A stretch of 64,000 nucleotides of DNA from Aliivibrio wodanis. Lineage in GTDB: Bacteria > Pseudomonadota > Gammaproteobacteria > Enterobacterales > Vibrionaceae. Positions 17,234 to 27,062 of this stretch are shown piece by piece. The notes under the pieces were generated by a model. It saw only the letters and a program-made list of their open reading frames with translations, did no database searches and had not been told where the DNA came from. The translations under genes were made by a program, and so were the position numbers. The stretch is taken from assembly GCA_000953695.1 (NCBI GenBank), contig LN554846.1:620001-684000 (forward strand). The letters run 5' to 3'. Positions within the stretch are counted from its first letter, which is position 1, and every line of letters begins with the position of its first letter.

Positions 17234-17482
17234 ATGGTTACCATTCGTTTGGCACGTCACGGCGCTAAGAAGCGTCCATTTTATCAAATCGTAGTAGCGG
17301 ACAGCCGTTTTAAATCAACTGGTCGTTACATTGAGAAAGTAGGTTTCTTTAACCCTACAGCACAAGGTCAAGAAGAAGGTCTTCGTTTAGATCTTGATCG
17401 CGTTAACCATTGGGTTGGTTTAGGCGCTGGTCTTTCTGATCGTGTAGCTAAGCTAGTTAAAGACGCTAACAAAGCGGCTTAA
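17234..17482 (+). CDS. rpsP: 30S ribosomal protein S16
   Basis: S16 binds 16S rRNA early in 30S assembly. The ATG at 17234 gives 82 aa beginning [20 protein letters not shown], the standard S16 start, with GAGGA 5 bases upstream. The open frame extends back to 17162, but that extension is not conserved. First gene of the classic rpsP-rimM-trmD-rplS operon. Confidence 0.98.
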   Translation: MVTIRLARHGAKKRPFYQIVVADSRFKSTGRYIEKVGFFNPTAQGQEEGLRLDLDRVNHWVGLGAGLSDRVAKLVKDANKAA

Positions 17483-17508
17483 TTTAGTTGGTTAAAGGTA
17501 AAGATTTT

Positions 17509-18036
17509 ATGAGTAAGCAAGACGAAGTAATTGTTGTAGGTAAGTTCGGTGCTTCCTATGGTATTCGTGGATGGTTGAAAGTAGTTTCTTTTACTGATCA
17601 ACCTGAAAGCATTTTCGATTACAAACCATTACTTGTAAAAGTAAAAGGTGAGTGGGTCGAGTTTTCAGTCGAAAGCTGGAAACGTCATAAAGGTTTGGTG
17701 TGCAAACTGGAAGGGTTAGAAGTTAGAGAAGAAGCTCAAACTTATACTAACCTAGAAATTGCAGTTAAAGCAGATGCATTACCTGAGCTGTCAGAAGATG
17801 AATTCTACTGGCGTGAATTGTTTGGTATGGAAGTGGTTACAAGCCAAGGTTACGGCCTAGGTATTGTTGACGACATTTTTGAAACCGGATCAAACGATGT
17901 TCTTGTAGTCAAAGCAAACCTGAAAGATGCTTTTGGTAAAAAGGAACGTTTGATTCCTTTTATTGATGAGCAAGTGATCAAATTAATTGATCGTGAAGCT
18001 CAACGGATCGAAGTTGACTGGGATCCTGGGTTCTAA
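17509..18036 (+). CDS. rimM: 16S rRNA maturation factor RimM
   Basis: RimM helps fold the 3' (head) domain of 16S rRNA and binds S19. The 175-aa protein has the N-terminal [15 protein letters not shown] block and a C-terminal PRC-barrel ([13 protein letters not shown], then [13 protein letters not shown]). ATG 17509 is preferred to the TTG at 17488 because it follows a purine-rich AAAGGTAAAG and gives the usual length. It starts 26 bases after rpsP. Confidence 0.96.
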   Translation: MSKQDEVIVVGKFGASYGIRGWLKVVSFTDQPESIFDYKPLLVKVKGEWVEFSVESWKRHKGLVCKLEGLEVREEAQTYTNLEIAVKADALPELSEDEFYWRELFGMEVVTSQGYGLGIVDDIFETGSNDVLVVKANLKDAFGKKERLIPFIDEQVIKLIDREAQRIEVDWDPGF

Positions 18037-18058
18037 ACCCTAGGTAAAGCGAGGGCAC

Positions 18059-18808
18059 ATGTGGGTTGGGGTTATAAGCCTATTTCCTGAAATGTTCCGT
18101 TCGGTTACCGATTTTGGGGTAACTAGCCAAGCAATTAAAAAAGGTCTTTTATCTATAGAGACATGGAATCCTAGAGATTTCACTCAAGATAAACATCGCA
18201 CTGTTGATGACCGACCTTATGGTGGTGGTCCTGGTATGTTAATGATGGTTCAGCCTTTGCGCGACGCCATTACTTCAGCCAGAGAAGCAGCACCAGGCAA
18301 AACGAAAGTGATTTACCTTTCACCTCAAGGCCGTACGCTGAATCAAGCAGGTGTTGAGGAATTAGCAACGAGTGAGAATTTAATTCTTATTTGTGGCCGA
18401 TACGAAGGTGTAGATGAGCGCATAATACAATCAGAAGTTGACGAAGAATGGTCAATTGGCGATTTTGTGCTTACAGGTGGGGAACTCCCTGCTATGACGT
18501 TAATTGATTCTGTCTCTCGGTTTGTTCCGGGTGTGCTAGGAGATTTTGCGTCCGCTGAAGAAGATTCTTTTGCAGACGGTTTGTTAGATTGTCCGCACTA
18601 TACAAGACCTGAGGTTTTGGATGGAAAGGAAGTACCTAGTGTACTTAAATCTGGAAATCATAAAGATATCGCTCGTTGGCGAATGAAACAATCGTTAGGC
18701 CGTACTTGGTTAAGAAGACCAGAGCTCCTGGGAAATCTAGCTCTGACTGACGAACAGGAATTATTGCTGGCTGAGTTTGTTCGTGAAGAACATCAGCAAA
18801 GTAAGTAA
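18059..18808 (+). CDS. trmD: tRNA (guanine37-N1)-methyltransferase
   Basis: TrmD methylates G37 next to the anticodon using SAM, preventing +1 frameshifting. The 249-aa SPOUT enzyme shows the trefoil-knot blocks [11 protein letters not shown] (near residue 85), [10 protein letters not shown] (near 113) and [15 protein letters not shown] (near 132), plus the catalytic Asp region in [18 protein letters not shown]. Third gene of the operon, 22 bases after rimM. Confidence 0.97.
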   Translation: MWVGVISLFPEMFRSVTDFGVTSQAIKKGLLSIETWNPRDFTQDKHRTVDDRPYGGGPGMLMMVQPLRDAITSAREAAPGKTKVIYLSPQGRTLNQAGVEELATSENLILICGRYEGVDERIIQSEVDEEWSIGDFVLTGGELPAMTLIDSVSRFVPGVLGDFASAEEDSFADGLLDCPHYTRPEVLDGKEVPSVLKSGNHKDIARWRMKQSLGRTWLRRPELLGNLALTDEQELLLAEFVREEHQQSK

Positions 18809-18849
18809 TTAAGAAATTTAGTATCAGTTTATTCTAGGATATACAAAAA

Positions 18850-19203
18850 ATGAGCAACATCATTAAAGCAATTGAAGATGCGCAACTAAAGCAAGATCTA
18901 CCTAAGTTTGCACCAGGTGATACTGTTATAGTTCAAGTTAAAGTTAAAGAAGGTGAGCGTGAGCGTCTACAGGCATTCGAAGGCGTTGTAATCGCTATTC
19001 GTAACCGTGGTCTTCACTCTGCGTTTACTGTACGTAAAATTTCTAACGGTGAAGGTGTTGAGCGTACGTTCCAAACTCACTCTCCAATCGTTAACAGCAT
19101 CGAAGTTAAACGTCGCGGTGCAGTACGTCGTGCCAAGTTGTACTACCTTCGTGAGCGTTCTGGTAAATCAGCTCGTATCAAAGAGAAGCTGGCTAAAAAG
19201 TAA
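18850..19203 (+). CDS. rplS: 50S ribosomal protein L19
   Basis: L19 sits at the 30S-50S interface. The 117-aa protein has the family core [28 protein letters not shown] and the basic C terminus [21 protein letters not shown]. The last gene of the operon, 41 bases after trmD, closed by a strong terminator. Confidence 0.98.
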   Translation: MSNIIKAIEDAQLKQDLPKFAPGDTVIVQVKVKEGERERLQAFEGVVIAIRNRGLHSAFTVRKISNGEGVERTFQTHSPIVNSIEVKRRGAVRRAKLYYLRERSGKSARIKEKLAKK

Positions 19204-19235
19204 CGCACACGAGAACGTTTCTCAAATGTGCTATG

Positions 19236-19266
19236 AAGGTGTGCTGTTATCAGCGCACCTTTTTTT
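19236..19266 (+). terminator. Terminator of the rpsP-rplS operon
   Basis: An 11-bp stem (AAGGTGTGCTG / CAGCGCACCTT, one T-G pair), TTAT loop, then a T-run. Confidence 0.92.
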
Positions 19267-19333
19267 ATCTCTATAAAATAATGTAAAGAAATGCATACGA
19301 ATTGATTTTTTCGTATTTAATTAATTACATCTG

Positions 19334-19361
19334 TTGATTTTCGCCATATAAATGTTAAATT
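19334..19361 (+). promoter_or_regulatory. Candidate sigma70 promoter of aroF-tyrA
   Basis: TTGATT (19334-19339), 16-base spacer, TAAATT (19356-19361). Both boxes match 4 of 6, so this is a modest call. The TyrR box lies just downstream, where it could block the polymerase. Confidence 0.4.
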
Positions 19362-19389
19362 ATTCCTACTTGTCTTAAAAGACTATTAA

Positions 19390-19407
19390 TGGAAATAAAA
19401 GTTTACA
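19390..19407 (+). promoter_or_regulatory. Probable TyrR box upstream of aroF
   Basis: TGGAAA-N6-TTTACA matches the TyrR consensus TGTAAA-N6-TTTACA with one mismatch. It ends 10 bases before the aroF ATG. A second, weaker site with a perfect left half (TGTAAA-N6-CATACG) lies at 19282-19299. E. coli aroF-tyrA is repressed by TyrR with tyrosine through paired strong and weak boxes, so the arrangement fits. Binding is inferred. Confidence 0.65.
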
Positions 19408-19417
19408 GGTGTAGAAG

Positions 19418-20491
19418 ATGAAAAAAAGCGAATTAAGCAATATCAACATTAGTGATGAACAAGTTCTGATCACGCCCCAAGAGTTAAAAAATCAAATCCC
19501 ACTAAGCGATAATGCTCGTCTGTTTATTCAACAATCTCGCCAAACTATTTCAAATATTATTCATAAAAAAGATCACCGTTTATTGATTGTTTGCGGTCCA
19601 TGCTCAATTCATGATATCGACGCAGCCAAAGAATACGCGAAACGCCTTAAGGTGATCTCTGAAGATCTTAAAGATCAACTCTACATTGTGATGCGTGTTT
19701 ATTTTGAAAAACCAAGAACAACGGTTGGCTGGAAAGGGTTAATTAATGATCCACACCTTGATGGCTCTTTTGATATTGACCATGGTTTACATGCCGCACG
19801 ACAGCTTTTAGTTGACCTTGCTGAGATGGAAATTCCATTAGCAACAGAAGCTCTAGATCCAATTAGCCCGCAATACATTGGCGATACCTTTAGCTGGGCT
19901 GCGATAGGTGCTCGTACTACTGAATCTCAAACTCACCGTGAAATGGCAAGTGGCCTTTCGGTTCCTGTTGGTTTTAAGAATGGCACCGATGGTAGTTTGT
20001 CGACTTCAATCAATGCAATGCAAGCGGCGGCTTCAAGTCATCGTTTTATGGGGATTAACAACGAAGGTCAAGTTGCTCTATTAACGACGCAAGGAAACCC
20101 AAATGGTCATGTGATTTTACGTGGTGGTAAGCAGACAAATTACGATTCTGTGTCAGTAACTGAATGTGAAGAAGAGTTAGCTAAATCTAATCTTGAAGCG
20201 GCATTAATGATCGATTGTAGCCATGCGAATTCTCGTAAAGATTACCGTCGTCAGCCATTGGTTGCAGAAGATGTTATTCACCAAATTCGTGAAGGGAATA
20301 AGTCGATTATTGGTTTGATGATTGAAAGTCATTTAAATGAGGGTAACCAACCTTCAGATATCCCATTATCAGAAATGAAATATGGGGTGTCTATCACGGA
20401 CGCATGTATCAATTGGGATTCAACTGAGGCACTATTACGCCATACTCATAAAGAATTAATTCCAGTCTTGGAAGAGCGTTTAAAAGGATAG
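19418..20491 (+). CDS. aroF: 3-deoxy-7-phosphoheptulonate synthase (probably Tyr-sensitive)
   Basis: DAHP synthase joins phosphoenolpyruvate and erythrose-4-phosphate, the entry step of aromatic amino acid synthesis. The 357-aa class I enzyme has VCGPCSIHD (metal Cys near residue 65), RVYFEKPRTTVGWKG, GARTTESQTHREMASGL and DCSHANS. The tyrosine-sensitive type is inferred from its operon with tyrA (6-base gap) and the TyrR box, since the AroF/G/H isozymes are similar in sequence. Confidence 0.93.
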   Translation: MKKSELSNINISDEQVLITPQELKNQIPLSDNARLFIQQSRQTISNIIHKKDHRLLIVCGPCSIHDIDAAKEYAKRLKVISEDLKDQLYIVMRVYFEKPRTTVGWKGLINDPHLDGSFDIDHGLHAARQLLVDLAEMEIPLATEALDPISPQYIGDTFSWAAIGARTTESQTHREMASGLSVPVGFKNGTDGSLSTSINAMQAAASSHRFMGINNEGQVALLTTQGNPNGHVILRGGKQTNYDSVSVTECEEELAKSNLEAALMIDCSHANSRKDYRRQPLVAEDVIHQIREGNKSIIGLMIESHLNEGNQPSDIPLSEMKYGVSITDACINWDSTEALLRHTHKELIPVLEERLKG

Positions 20492-20497
20492 AACCAG

Positions 20498-21631
20498 ATG
20501 GCGGTAGAACTGAGTCATTTACGCGACCAAATTGATGCAGTAGATAAACAAATGTTGGATCTTTTGTCTCAACGTCTGCATTTAGTTGAACAAGTTGGTG
20601 AAGTAAAAAGTGCGCATGGATTACCTATTTATGATCCAAGTAGAGAAGCGGCGATGCTTGCTTCAAGACGACAAGAAGCTGAGAAGAAAGGAGTACCACC
20701 ATCCTTAATTGAAGATATTCTACGTCGAACAATGCGAGAATCTTATAGCAGTGAAAATGACTCAGGCTTCAAATGTTTAAAACCTGAATTACGGCCAATT
20801 GTCGTGGTTGGTGGTAATGGACAACTTGGTGGTTTATTTGCCAAAATGTTTCGATTATCTGGCTATGAAGTACGAATTCTAGGCAGTCAAGATTGGAATA
20901 ATGCAGAGACAATTTTAGATGATGCTGGAATGGTGGTTGTAACTGTTCCTATTAATTTAACCGTTGATGTAATCAATAAACTTTCAGGACTACCTGAAGA
21001 TTGTATTCTGTGTGATTTAACGTCGATAAAGAAAAAGCCACTGCAAGCAATGATGGAGATTCATAAAGGTCCTGTTGTTGGTTTACACCCAATGTTTGGT
21101 CCCGATATCCCAAGTTTAGCGAAACAAGTGATTGTCATGTGTGATGGACGTAATAAAGAAAGTTACGCTTGGCTTAAAAATCAGTTTGAAATTTGGGGTG
21201 CGATTGTTCGTGATATCTCTGCGACAGAGCATGATCATGGTATGACTTTAATCCAAGCTTTGCGTCACTTTACTTCTTTTGCATACGGTCAACATCTTGC
21301 TAAAGAAAACCCAGATATTGAACAGTTACTTAATTTAAGCTCGCCAATCTATCGCTTAGAGTTATTAATGGTGGGTAGATTGTTTGCACAAGATCCTAAC
21401 TTATATGCTGATATTATTCTTTCATCAGAAGAAAATATTGAAATGATAAAGCGATTTCATCAACGATTTGGTGATGCGATTGAGCTATTAGAGAATCATA
21501 ACCGTGCAGGGTTTATTGATAACTTTAAAGAAGTAGAGCATTGGTTTGGGGATTATGCAGAGCAATTTCTAATAGAGAGTAAGGGATTACTTAGACAAGC
21601 TAATGATTCGATTCATAGAGAAAGAACATAA
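20498..21631 (+). CDS. tyrA: Bifunctional chorismate mutase / prephenate dehydrogenase
   Basis: TyrA makes prephenate from chorismate and then 4-hydroxyphenylpyruvate, the precursor of tyrosine. Residues 1-90 are an AroQ-type chorismate mutase ([19 protein letters not shown]). From about residue 100 a Rossmann dehydrogenase follows ([17 protein letters not shown], then [12 protein letters not shown] near 200). Its 377 aa equal the usual length. It is translated directly after aroF and closed by a terminator. Confidence 0.97.
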   Translation: MAVELSHLRDQIDAVDKQMLDLLSQRLHLVEQVGEVKSAHGLPIYDPSREAAMLASRRQEAEKKGVPPSLIEDILRRTMRESYSSENDSGFKCLKPELRPIVVVGGNGQLGGLFAKMFRLSGYEVRILGSQDWNNAETILDDAGMVVVTVPINLTVDVINKLSGLPEDCILCDLTSIKKKPLQAMMEIHKGPVVGLHPMFGPDIPSLAKQVIVMCDGRNKESYAWLKNQFEIWGAIVRDISATEHDHGMTLIQALRHFTSFAYGQHLAKENPDIEQLLNLSSPIYRLELLMVGRLFAQDPNLYADIILSSEENIEMIKRFHQRFGDAIELLENHNRAGFIDNFKEVEHWFGDYAEQFLIESKGLLRQANDSIHRERT

Positions 21632-21646
21632 TTTACAGAATATAAC

Positions 21647-21671
21647 AAAGTGAGCGAATGCTCACTTTTTA
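21647..21671 (+). terminator. Terminator of aroF-tyrA
   Basis: A 9-bp perfect stem AAAGTGAGC / GCTCACTTT with a GAAT loop and T-run. It lies between tyrA and the convergent M23 gene and might also act weakly on the minus strand. Confidence 0.88.
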
Positions 21672-21689
21672 TGTTTGAGTAAAATTAAT

Positions 21690-22700
21690 TTACTGAATGA
21701 CTTCTATTGAGACTTGATTTGTTTTTACTGTGTTGATTGCTTCTATCTGTTCTACTGTTGGCTTTTGAGTTAGCTTTAATTGCAATTTTACAACATTGCT
21801 AATAACGTCGACTAATGGTGTCCATTTTACGCTACGCTCTTTTTCAAATAAGCTTTCAAAATGTTCAGGTGTCCAATCAATAAAGGATTGTGGATTTAGA
21901 ACCCTACCTAGAAATCGTACTTCATAATGTAAGTGTGGACCGGTTGAATTTCCTGAATTACCACAGGTTGCAATTAATTCCCCTTTTTTAACAAATTGTC
22001 CCGAACGTACTTTAAACTTCTGCAAATGAGCATACATGGTCATAAAGCCAAAGGAATGCTGAACTTTTAATAAATTACCATAGCCTTTTTTACTTGGTCG
22101 AGCTAACTCTACGACACCATCTGCTGGTGCATAAATTTCCGTTCCACGTTTACAGGTTAAATCTAAACCTAAATGTCTTTGTCTTTTTCCTGAGATAGGA
22201 TTGGTTCTTTTTCCAAAACTTGAAGAATTTCGAATAAAGTCAAGAGGTGTGTCATTTGGGATCAATCGAAACATAGTCGCTCTAACAGCAGAATCAATAG
22301 CTGCTATATCTAAGCGTTGGTCTAATGTTTTTTCAGTTAAAGTATTTTCCTCTTCAGATATTTCTTGCAGGCCAAGTACTGATTCGACATCCTCAATTCT
22401 CTGGCTGATAACAAGTAACTCATTTTCTTTCTTTTCAAGTTGTTGATTTAGCTCGTGATTATTATTGTTATTATCTACAATAAGCTTATTAAGGTTACTA
22501 TTTTGTAAGTGTAACTCTGCAATTTCTACTTCAGATACTTTCTGTTTCTGATAAAAATAATGTAATCCGAAGCCGCTTAGAGTGAATAAGCCGACCCCGA
22601 ATAATAAGGATAAAATAGCAAAGTTTTTCCGTTTAGGAGAAATAGCGAAGAAACGAGTTCCCTTGTTTTGGGAGACGGAAATACGAATGTTATCAGGCAT
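21690..22700 (-). CDS. M23-family peptidoglycan endopeptidase-like membrane protein
   Basis: A 336-aa protein with a cytoplasmic N terminus, one membrane anchor (about 27-49), a periplasmic coiled coil rich in Asn/Glu (about 55-105) and a LysM-less M23 domain. The zinc motif appears intact: HLGLD (His176, Asp180) and HLH (256-258), so it may be an active DD-endopeptidase. The layout resembles the cell-shape and division M23 proteins of vibrios, but the specific partner is unknown. It lies 20 bases downstream of a PilZ gene and is possibly co-transcribed with it. Confidence 0.88.
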   Translation of the reverse strand: MPDNIRISVSQNKGTRFFAISPKRKNFAILSLLFGVGLFTLSGFGLHYFYQKQKVSEVEIAELHLQNSNLNKLIVDNNNNNHELNQQLEKKENELLVISQRIEDVESVLGLQEISEEENTLTEKTLDQRLDIAAIDSAVRATMFRLIPNDTPLDFIRNSSSFGKRTNPISGKRQRHLGLDLTCKRGTEIYAPADGVVELARPSKKGYGNLLKVQHSFGFMTMYAHLQKFKVRSGQFVKKGELIATCGNSGNSTGPHLHYEVRFLGRVLNPQSFIDWTPEHFESLFEKERSVKWTPLVDVISNVVKLQLKLTQKPTVEQIEAINTVKTNQVSIEVIQ

Positions 22701-22720
22701 AAAAGGTCATTATTGTTTAG

Positions 22721-23083
22721 TTAAGTTGGCTCAGTTAACTCTGATAATTGACGTAACAGTAAATCACTATTGCCAACATTCAGCTCAATTAAGCGTTTAA
22801 GATGGCTAATACTATCAATACCTATGTGATGAATACAGAGCCTTAGAGTATTATTTTTCCTTTTAACAATGCTGCATTCTGTCGTAATGTGAATGTCGCT
22901 TTCGTTTAAAGTAAAATCGACGGTCAATTGTTCATTTGATTCGAGTGTACATTCGTCATCAATACCAACAAGTAGCCCGTGTAATGATAAATCCATTAAA
23001 GAGCCATTCCATTGCTCATTACCTTTCAATAAGGCAACATTGGCTTGATATACAACTCGAGAGAATTTACGGCGCTCAATCAT
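22721..23083 (-). CDS. PilZ-domain protein (c-di-GMP receptor family)
   Basis: A 120-aa single-domain PilZ protein. Both c-di-GMP contact motifs are present: RxxxR at residues 5-9 (RKFSR) and DxSxxG at 31-36 (DLSLHG). Binding is therefore likely but untested. The tight spacing to the downstream M23 endopeptidase gene suggests c-di-GMP control of an envelope process, which is inference. A second c-di-GMP gene, the GGDEF/EAL enzyme, lies 5 kb away. Confidence 0.88.
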   Translation of the reverse strand: MIERRKFSRVVYQANVALLKGNEQWNGSLMDLSLHGLLVGIDDECTLESNEQLTVDFTLNESDIHITTECSIVKRKNNTLRLCIHHIGIDSISHLKRLIELNVGNSDLLLRQLSELTEPT

Positions 23084-23151
23084 AACAATATCCTTCTGTA
23101 TTTTAGATTTAAAGATTAAGTATGATCGGTGGCTTGGTGCAAGTCTAATAA

Positions 23152-23174
23152 AAAGGCCGCTTTAATGCGGCCCT
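23152..23174 (-). terminator. Terminator of ettA
   Basis: On the minus strand: a stem AAGGGCCGC / GCGGCCTT with an ATTAAA loop, then TTTTT. It lies 29 bases past the ettA stop. Confidence 0.82.
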
Positions 23175-23202
23175 TATGATGAGTATCAAATAATCGTTAT
23201 TA

Positions 23203-24870
23203 CTATTTAGTTATACGTTTGTATTTAATACGGTGAGGTTCAGCAGCTTGAGCCCCTAATGTCTTCTTAATCCAATCGCTGTATTCAGTGTAGTTACCTT
23301 CAAAGAAGTTCACTTGGCCTTCGTCACGGTAATCAAGAATATGAGTAGCGATACGGTCTAAGAACCAACGGTCATGCGAGATAACCATGGCACAACCAGG
23401 GAACTCTAGAAGGGCTTCTTCTAATGCTCGTAATGTTTCAACATCTAAGTCATTGGTCGGTTCATCGAGTAACAGTACATTGCCGCCTGTTTTTAGCAGT
23501 TTTGCTAAGTGAACACGGTTACGTTCACCACCAGAAAGATCACCAATAATCTTTTGTTGGTCATTTCCGCGGAAGTTAAAGCGAGAACAGTAAGCGCGAG
23601 CTGGGATCTCAAAATTATTGATTTTGATGATGTCAGCGCCTTCAGAAATCTCTTGGAAAACAGTTTTTGTGTCATCCATAGAATCACGAAACTGGTCAAC
23701 AGAGGCTAGCTTAACGGTGTCACCTAAATCAATTGTACCTGAGTCAGGGGTTTCAGTACCGCTTAGCATTTTGAATAGTGTTGATTTACCCGCACCATTG
23801 GCACCGATAATACCAACAATAGCCCCTTTAGGCATACTGAATGATAAGTCGTCAATCAGGACACGATCGCCAAATGATTTCGTTAAGTTTGTTACTTCAA
23901 GAACTTTATCACCTAAACGCTCACCTGGTGGAATGAACAATTCGTTTGTTTCATTACGTTTTTGGTGGTCGGTGTTTTGAAGTTCTTCAAATCGAGCCAT
24001 ACGAGCTTTTGATTTCGCTTGACGACCTTTAGGATTTTGACGAACCCACTCAAGCTCTTTTTCTATCGTTTTTTGACGCGCATTTTCTTTCGAAGATTCT
24101 TGTTTTAGACGATCATCTTTCTGTTCAAGCCAAGAAGTATAGTTACCTTCCCATGGAATACCTTCACCACGGTCAAGCTCTAGGATCCAACCTGCAGCAT
24201 TATCTAGGAAATAACGGTCATGGGTAATCGCCACAACAGTACCAGAATAATCAACAAGGAAATGCTCAAGCCAAGCCACTGATTCAGCATCAAGGTGGTT
24301 GGTTGGTTCATCAAGAAGTAGCATATCTGGTTTTTCAAGTAGAAGACGACAGATAGCAACACGACGACGTTCACCACCTGATAGAAATTCAACTTTTGCA
24401 TCCCACTCAGGAAGACGTAATGCATCAGCAGCACGTTCAAGCGCATTATCAAGGTTATGCCCATCTTTTGCTTGAATTAAGGCTTCAAGTTCGCCTTGCT
24501 CTTTAGCAAGTGCATCAAAATCAGCGCCTTCTTCAGCGTAAGCGGCATAAACTGCATCTAATCGAGTTAGTGCTCCAGCTACATCAGAAACAGCTTCTTC
24601 AACGATTTCACGAACTGTTTTTGATTCGTCTAAAACGGGTTCTTGTGGTAGATAACCAACTTTTAATCCAGCTTGTGGACGAGCTTCGCCATCAATATCA
24701 GTATCTAAACCTGCCATAATGCGAAGTAGTGTTGATTTACCTGAACCATTTAGGCCAAGAACACCAATTTTTGCGCCAGGGAAGAAACTAAGAGAAATGT
24801 CTTTCAGGATTTGTCTTTTAGGAGGAACAATTTTGCTCACTCGTGACATTGTATATACGTATTCAGCCAT
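23203..24870 (-). CDS. ettA: Energy-dependent translational throttle protein EttA (ABC-F)
   Basis: EttA binds the ribosomal E site and couples initiation to the ATP/ADP ratio. The protein has two ABC cassettes, with Walker A GLNGSGKST near residue 40 and GANGAGKST near 357 and signatures LSGGERRRVA and LSGGERNRVH. Between them is the basic PtIM linker (about 240-320; QNPKGRQAKSKARMARFEEL). I start at the third codon of the open frame (MAEYVYTMSRV), which matches E. coli EttA and gives 555 aa; the frame itself extends to 24876. It is divergent from slt, as in E. coli. Confidence 0.96.
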   Translation of the reverse strand: MAEYVYTMSRVSKIVPPKRQILKDISLSFFPGAKIGVLGLNGSGKSTLLRIMAGLDTDIDGEARPQAGLKVGYLPQEPVLDESKTVREIVEEAVSDVAGALTRLDAVYAAYAEEGADFDALAKEQGELEALIQAKDGHNLDNALERAADALRLPEWDAKVEFLSGGERRRVAICRLLLEKPDMLLLDEPTNHLDAESVAWLEHFLVDYSGTVVAITHDRYFLDNAAGWILELDRGEGIPWEGNYTSWLEQKDDRLKQESSKENARQKTIEKELEWVRQNPKGRQAKSKARMARFEELQNTDHQKRNETNELFIPPGERLGDKVLEVTNLTKSFGDRVLIDDLSFSMPKGAIVGIIGANGAGKSTLFKMLSGTETPDSGTIDLGDTVKLASVDQFRDSMDDTKTVFQEISEGADIIKINNFEIPARAYCSRFNFRGNDQQKIIGDLSGGERNRVHLAKLLKTGGNVLLLDEPTNDLDVETLRALEEALLEFPGCAMVISHDRWFLDRIATHILDYRDEGQVNFFEGNYTEYSDWIKKTLGAQAAEPHRIKYKRITK

Positions 24871-25044
24871 AATCACTTATTATTAAGGTAGGTTAACGGA
24901 AATATAATTTTACTATTTATGATACATAGTTTAACACTCATTCTTGCAGTTACTAGGGTAATATAGGCAAACTAAAAGAAGAATTTAGAGAGTTGTTTAA
25001 CTCTGTCTCATATCAGAGTGTTAATAAAAAGGTTGGAACGTTAG

Positions 25045-26994
25045 GTGGTTAAAGAGTCGATGAAATACACACAACAAAAATTAGGGATGATCGCGGTGTT
25101 GTGCGTTGGAATGAGTGCACATTCTGCTGAGGCATTGTCGATAGATGAATCACGAATTCAATATCAAGAAGCAAAGGAGTTGCTTAAAGATAAAAAATTT
25201 GATGCATATGAAAAAGTTAGAGCAAATTTAGTTGATTATCCATTAGTACCTTATTTAGATTATCGTCAACTTCGGATGGATTTAAATGCAAAAACGCCTG
25301 ATGATATTCGTTTGTTTCGACATGAGAACAATACATTAGCTTTTGGTAACTCTTTAGATTATCAATATTTAGTGATGTTGGGTTTGAATGAGCGCTGGAC
25401 TGAATTTGTAGATTACTTTCCACAAGAACCAAGTAGTCAGAATTTACAATGCTATTATTATCAAGCAAAAAATGAACTTGGTGATAAAACTACGGCATGG
25501 AAAGGAGCTGAAAAGTTATGGTTAACAGGAAATTCTGTTACTTATGAGTGTGATGACTTATTTACTGCTTGGTCTGATGCGGAAAAACTCACTGATGATT
25601 TAATCCTTAGGCGTATGCTTTTAGTTTATAAAGCTCGTAATAGTGAGTTGTTTTCTTATTTAGAAAAAATGCTAAAAGGGAATGAATCGAAAGAAAAAGC
25701 GAGGCAATTAATTACACTTTATAACAATCCGGATTCACTAGGCACCTATGCTAAAAAGAACAAAGTATCAGACTTCTCTAAAGCACTCACTTTTCTTTCC
25801 ATGAAGAGAGAAGCGAGAAAAAACCCAACAAAAGCAATTAAATTACTGCCAAGTATTGCGAAACAGCAGAAGTATACACAAGATGAACTGGTAGAAATAA
25901 AGCACCGAATTATCAGTACGATAATGTCAACAAAATCTGAAACCTTAGCTAAATGGCGTGATTCAGAATTGTCTAAATATCCTAAAGATTCTTTTGTTGA
26001 ACGTCGTATCCGTGTGGCGATCCGTGCTGCTAATTGGGATGACGTTAGCCTCTGGATTAATTTATTAAGTTTGGAAAGTAAGCAGTCTTTACGTTGGCAA
26101 TTTTGGCAAGCTCGAATTGAGAGCAAAAAGGGTGAGCATAAAAAAGCAGAGCAGAGATTACATAAATTATTAGGACAACGTAATTTTTATAGTGTGGCAG
26201 CAGCAAATATTTTAGGTAAACCTATTACTTATAAAATGAGTCCTGCCCCTACAAATATAAAAGCGGTGATGACTAAATATAAAGTGGAATTAGCAAGAAT
26301 TAAAGAATTGATTGTGATAGATGAAATATCTACTGCAAAAAGTGAATGGGCGTATTTACTGAATCGTTCATCTAGACAAGAAGTCAAAGAGTTAGCGAGT
26401 TATGCGGCTAAGCATCGGTGGCATCATTTTACTGTATTAGCAACAATTAAAGGGAAAATGTGGGGGCATTTAAGTTTACGTTTTCCTATTGCACATCAAT
26501 GGTGGTTTAGTCATTACAGTAAAAATCTGGGAATAGATAAAATAACCTTGATGTCTTTATCACGACAAGAAAGTGGGCTATATGCAGAGGCTAAATCACC
26601 AGTTGGTGCTCGTGGTCTAATGCAAATTATGCCAGCAACAGCTAAATATACTGCGAAGAAAATTGATTATAATAAATACAAAGGTGTTGATAGCCTTAAT
26701 GATGTAGATGTAAATATTCATATTGGCTCAAATTATCTTAAAGGTTTGTTAGATGATTATGAAGGAAATCGGATTTTTGCTTTAGCAGGATACAATGCTG
26801 GTCCACATCGAGTAAAACGATGGAGAGCGGTATCAGACGAAAAATTAGATGTTTATGCTTTTATTGAAGCTATTCCTTTTAAGGAAACACGAGGCTATGT
26901 GCAAAACATTCTGATGTTTGAAACTTATTACCGTAGCTTACTTGGAGAGAAGGGAACTTTTCTATCTGAGAAAGAGCTGAATTTAGAGTATTAA
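25045..26994 (+). CDS. slt: Soluble lytic murein transglycosylase
   Basis: A periplasmic enzyme that cleaves peptidoglycan, forming 1,6-anhydro-muropeptides. A signal peptide is followed by the large helical superhelix (about 30-430) and a C-terminal SLT domain with the catalytic Glu in SRQESGL (near residue 512), GARGLMQIMPAT and AGYNAGPHRV. The start is uncertain: GTG 25045 gives 649 aa, ATG 25060 (MKYTQQKLG) gives 644 aa and a cleaner signal peptide, close to the 645 aa of E. coli Slt. The order slt-trpR-yjjX is shared with E. coli. Confidence 0.94.
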   Translation: MVKESMKYTQQKLGMIAVLCVGMSAHSAEALSIDESRIQYQEAKELLKDKKFDAYEKVRANLVDYPLVPYLDYRQLRMDLNAKTPDDIRLFRHENNTLAFGNSLDYQYLVMLGLNERWTEFVDYFPQEPSSQNLQCYYYQAKNELGDKTTAWKGAEKLWLTGNSVTYECDDLFTAWSDAEKLTDDLILRRMLLVYKARNSELFSYLEKMLKGNESKEKARQLITLYNNPDSLGTYAKKNKVSDFSKALTFLSMKREARKNPTKAIKLLPSIAKQQKYTQDELVEIKHRIISTIMSTKSETLAKWRDSELSKYPKDSFVERRIRVAIRAANWDDVSLWINLLSLESKQSLRWQFWQARIESKKGEHKKAEQRLHKLLGQRNFYSVAAANILGKPITYKMSPAPTNIKAVMTKYKVELARIKELIVIDEISTAKSEWAYLLNRSSRQEVKELASYAAKHRWHHFTVLATIKGKMWGHLSLRFPIAHQWWFSHYSKNLGIDKITLMSLSRQESGLYAEAKSPVGARGLMQIMPATAKYTAKKIDYNKYKGVDSLNDVDVNIHIGSNYLKGLLDDYEGNRIFALAGYNAGPHRVKRWRAVSDEKLDVYAFIEAIPFKETRGYVQNILMFETYYRSLLGEKGTFLSEKELNLEY

Positions 26995-27062
26995 TTATTT
27001 GGGATTGACTATAAAGTAGGGGGCTTAGTGCTCCCTTTTTTTATTATTGTAATGAGGATTTT

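Noticed and set aside
19007-19276. Open frame overlapping rplS in another frame
   Set aside because: Shadow of rplS running through its terminator, with no homology features.
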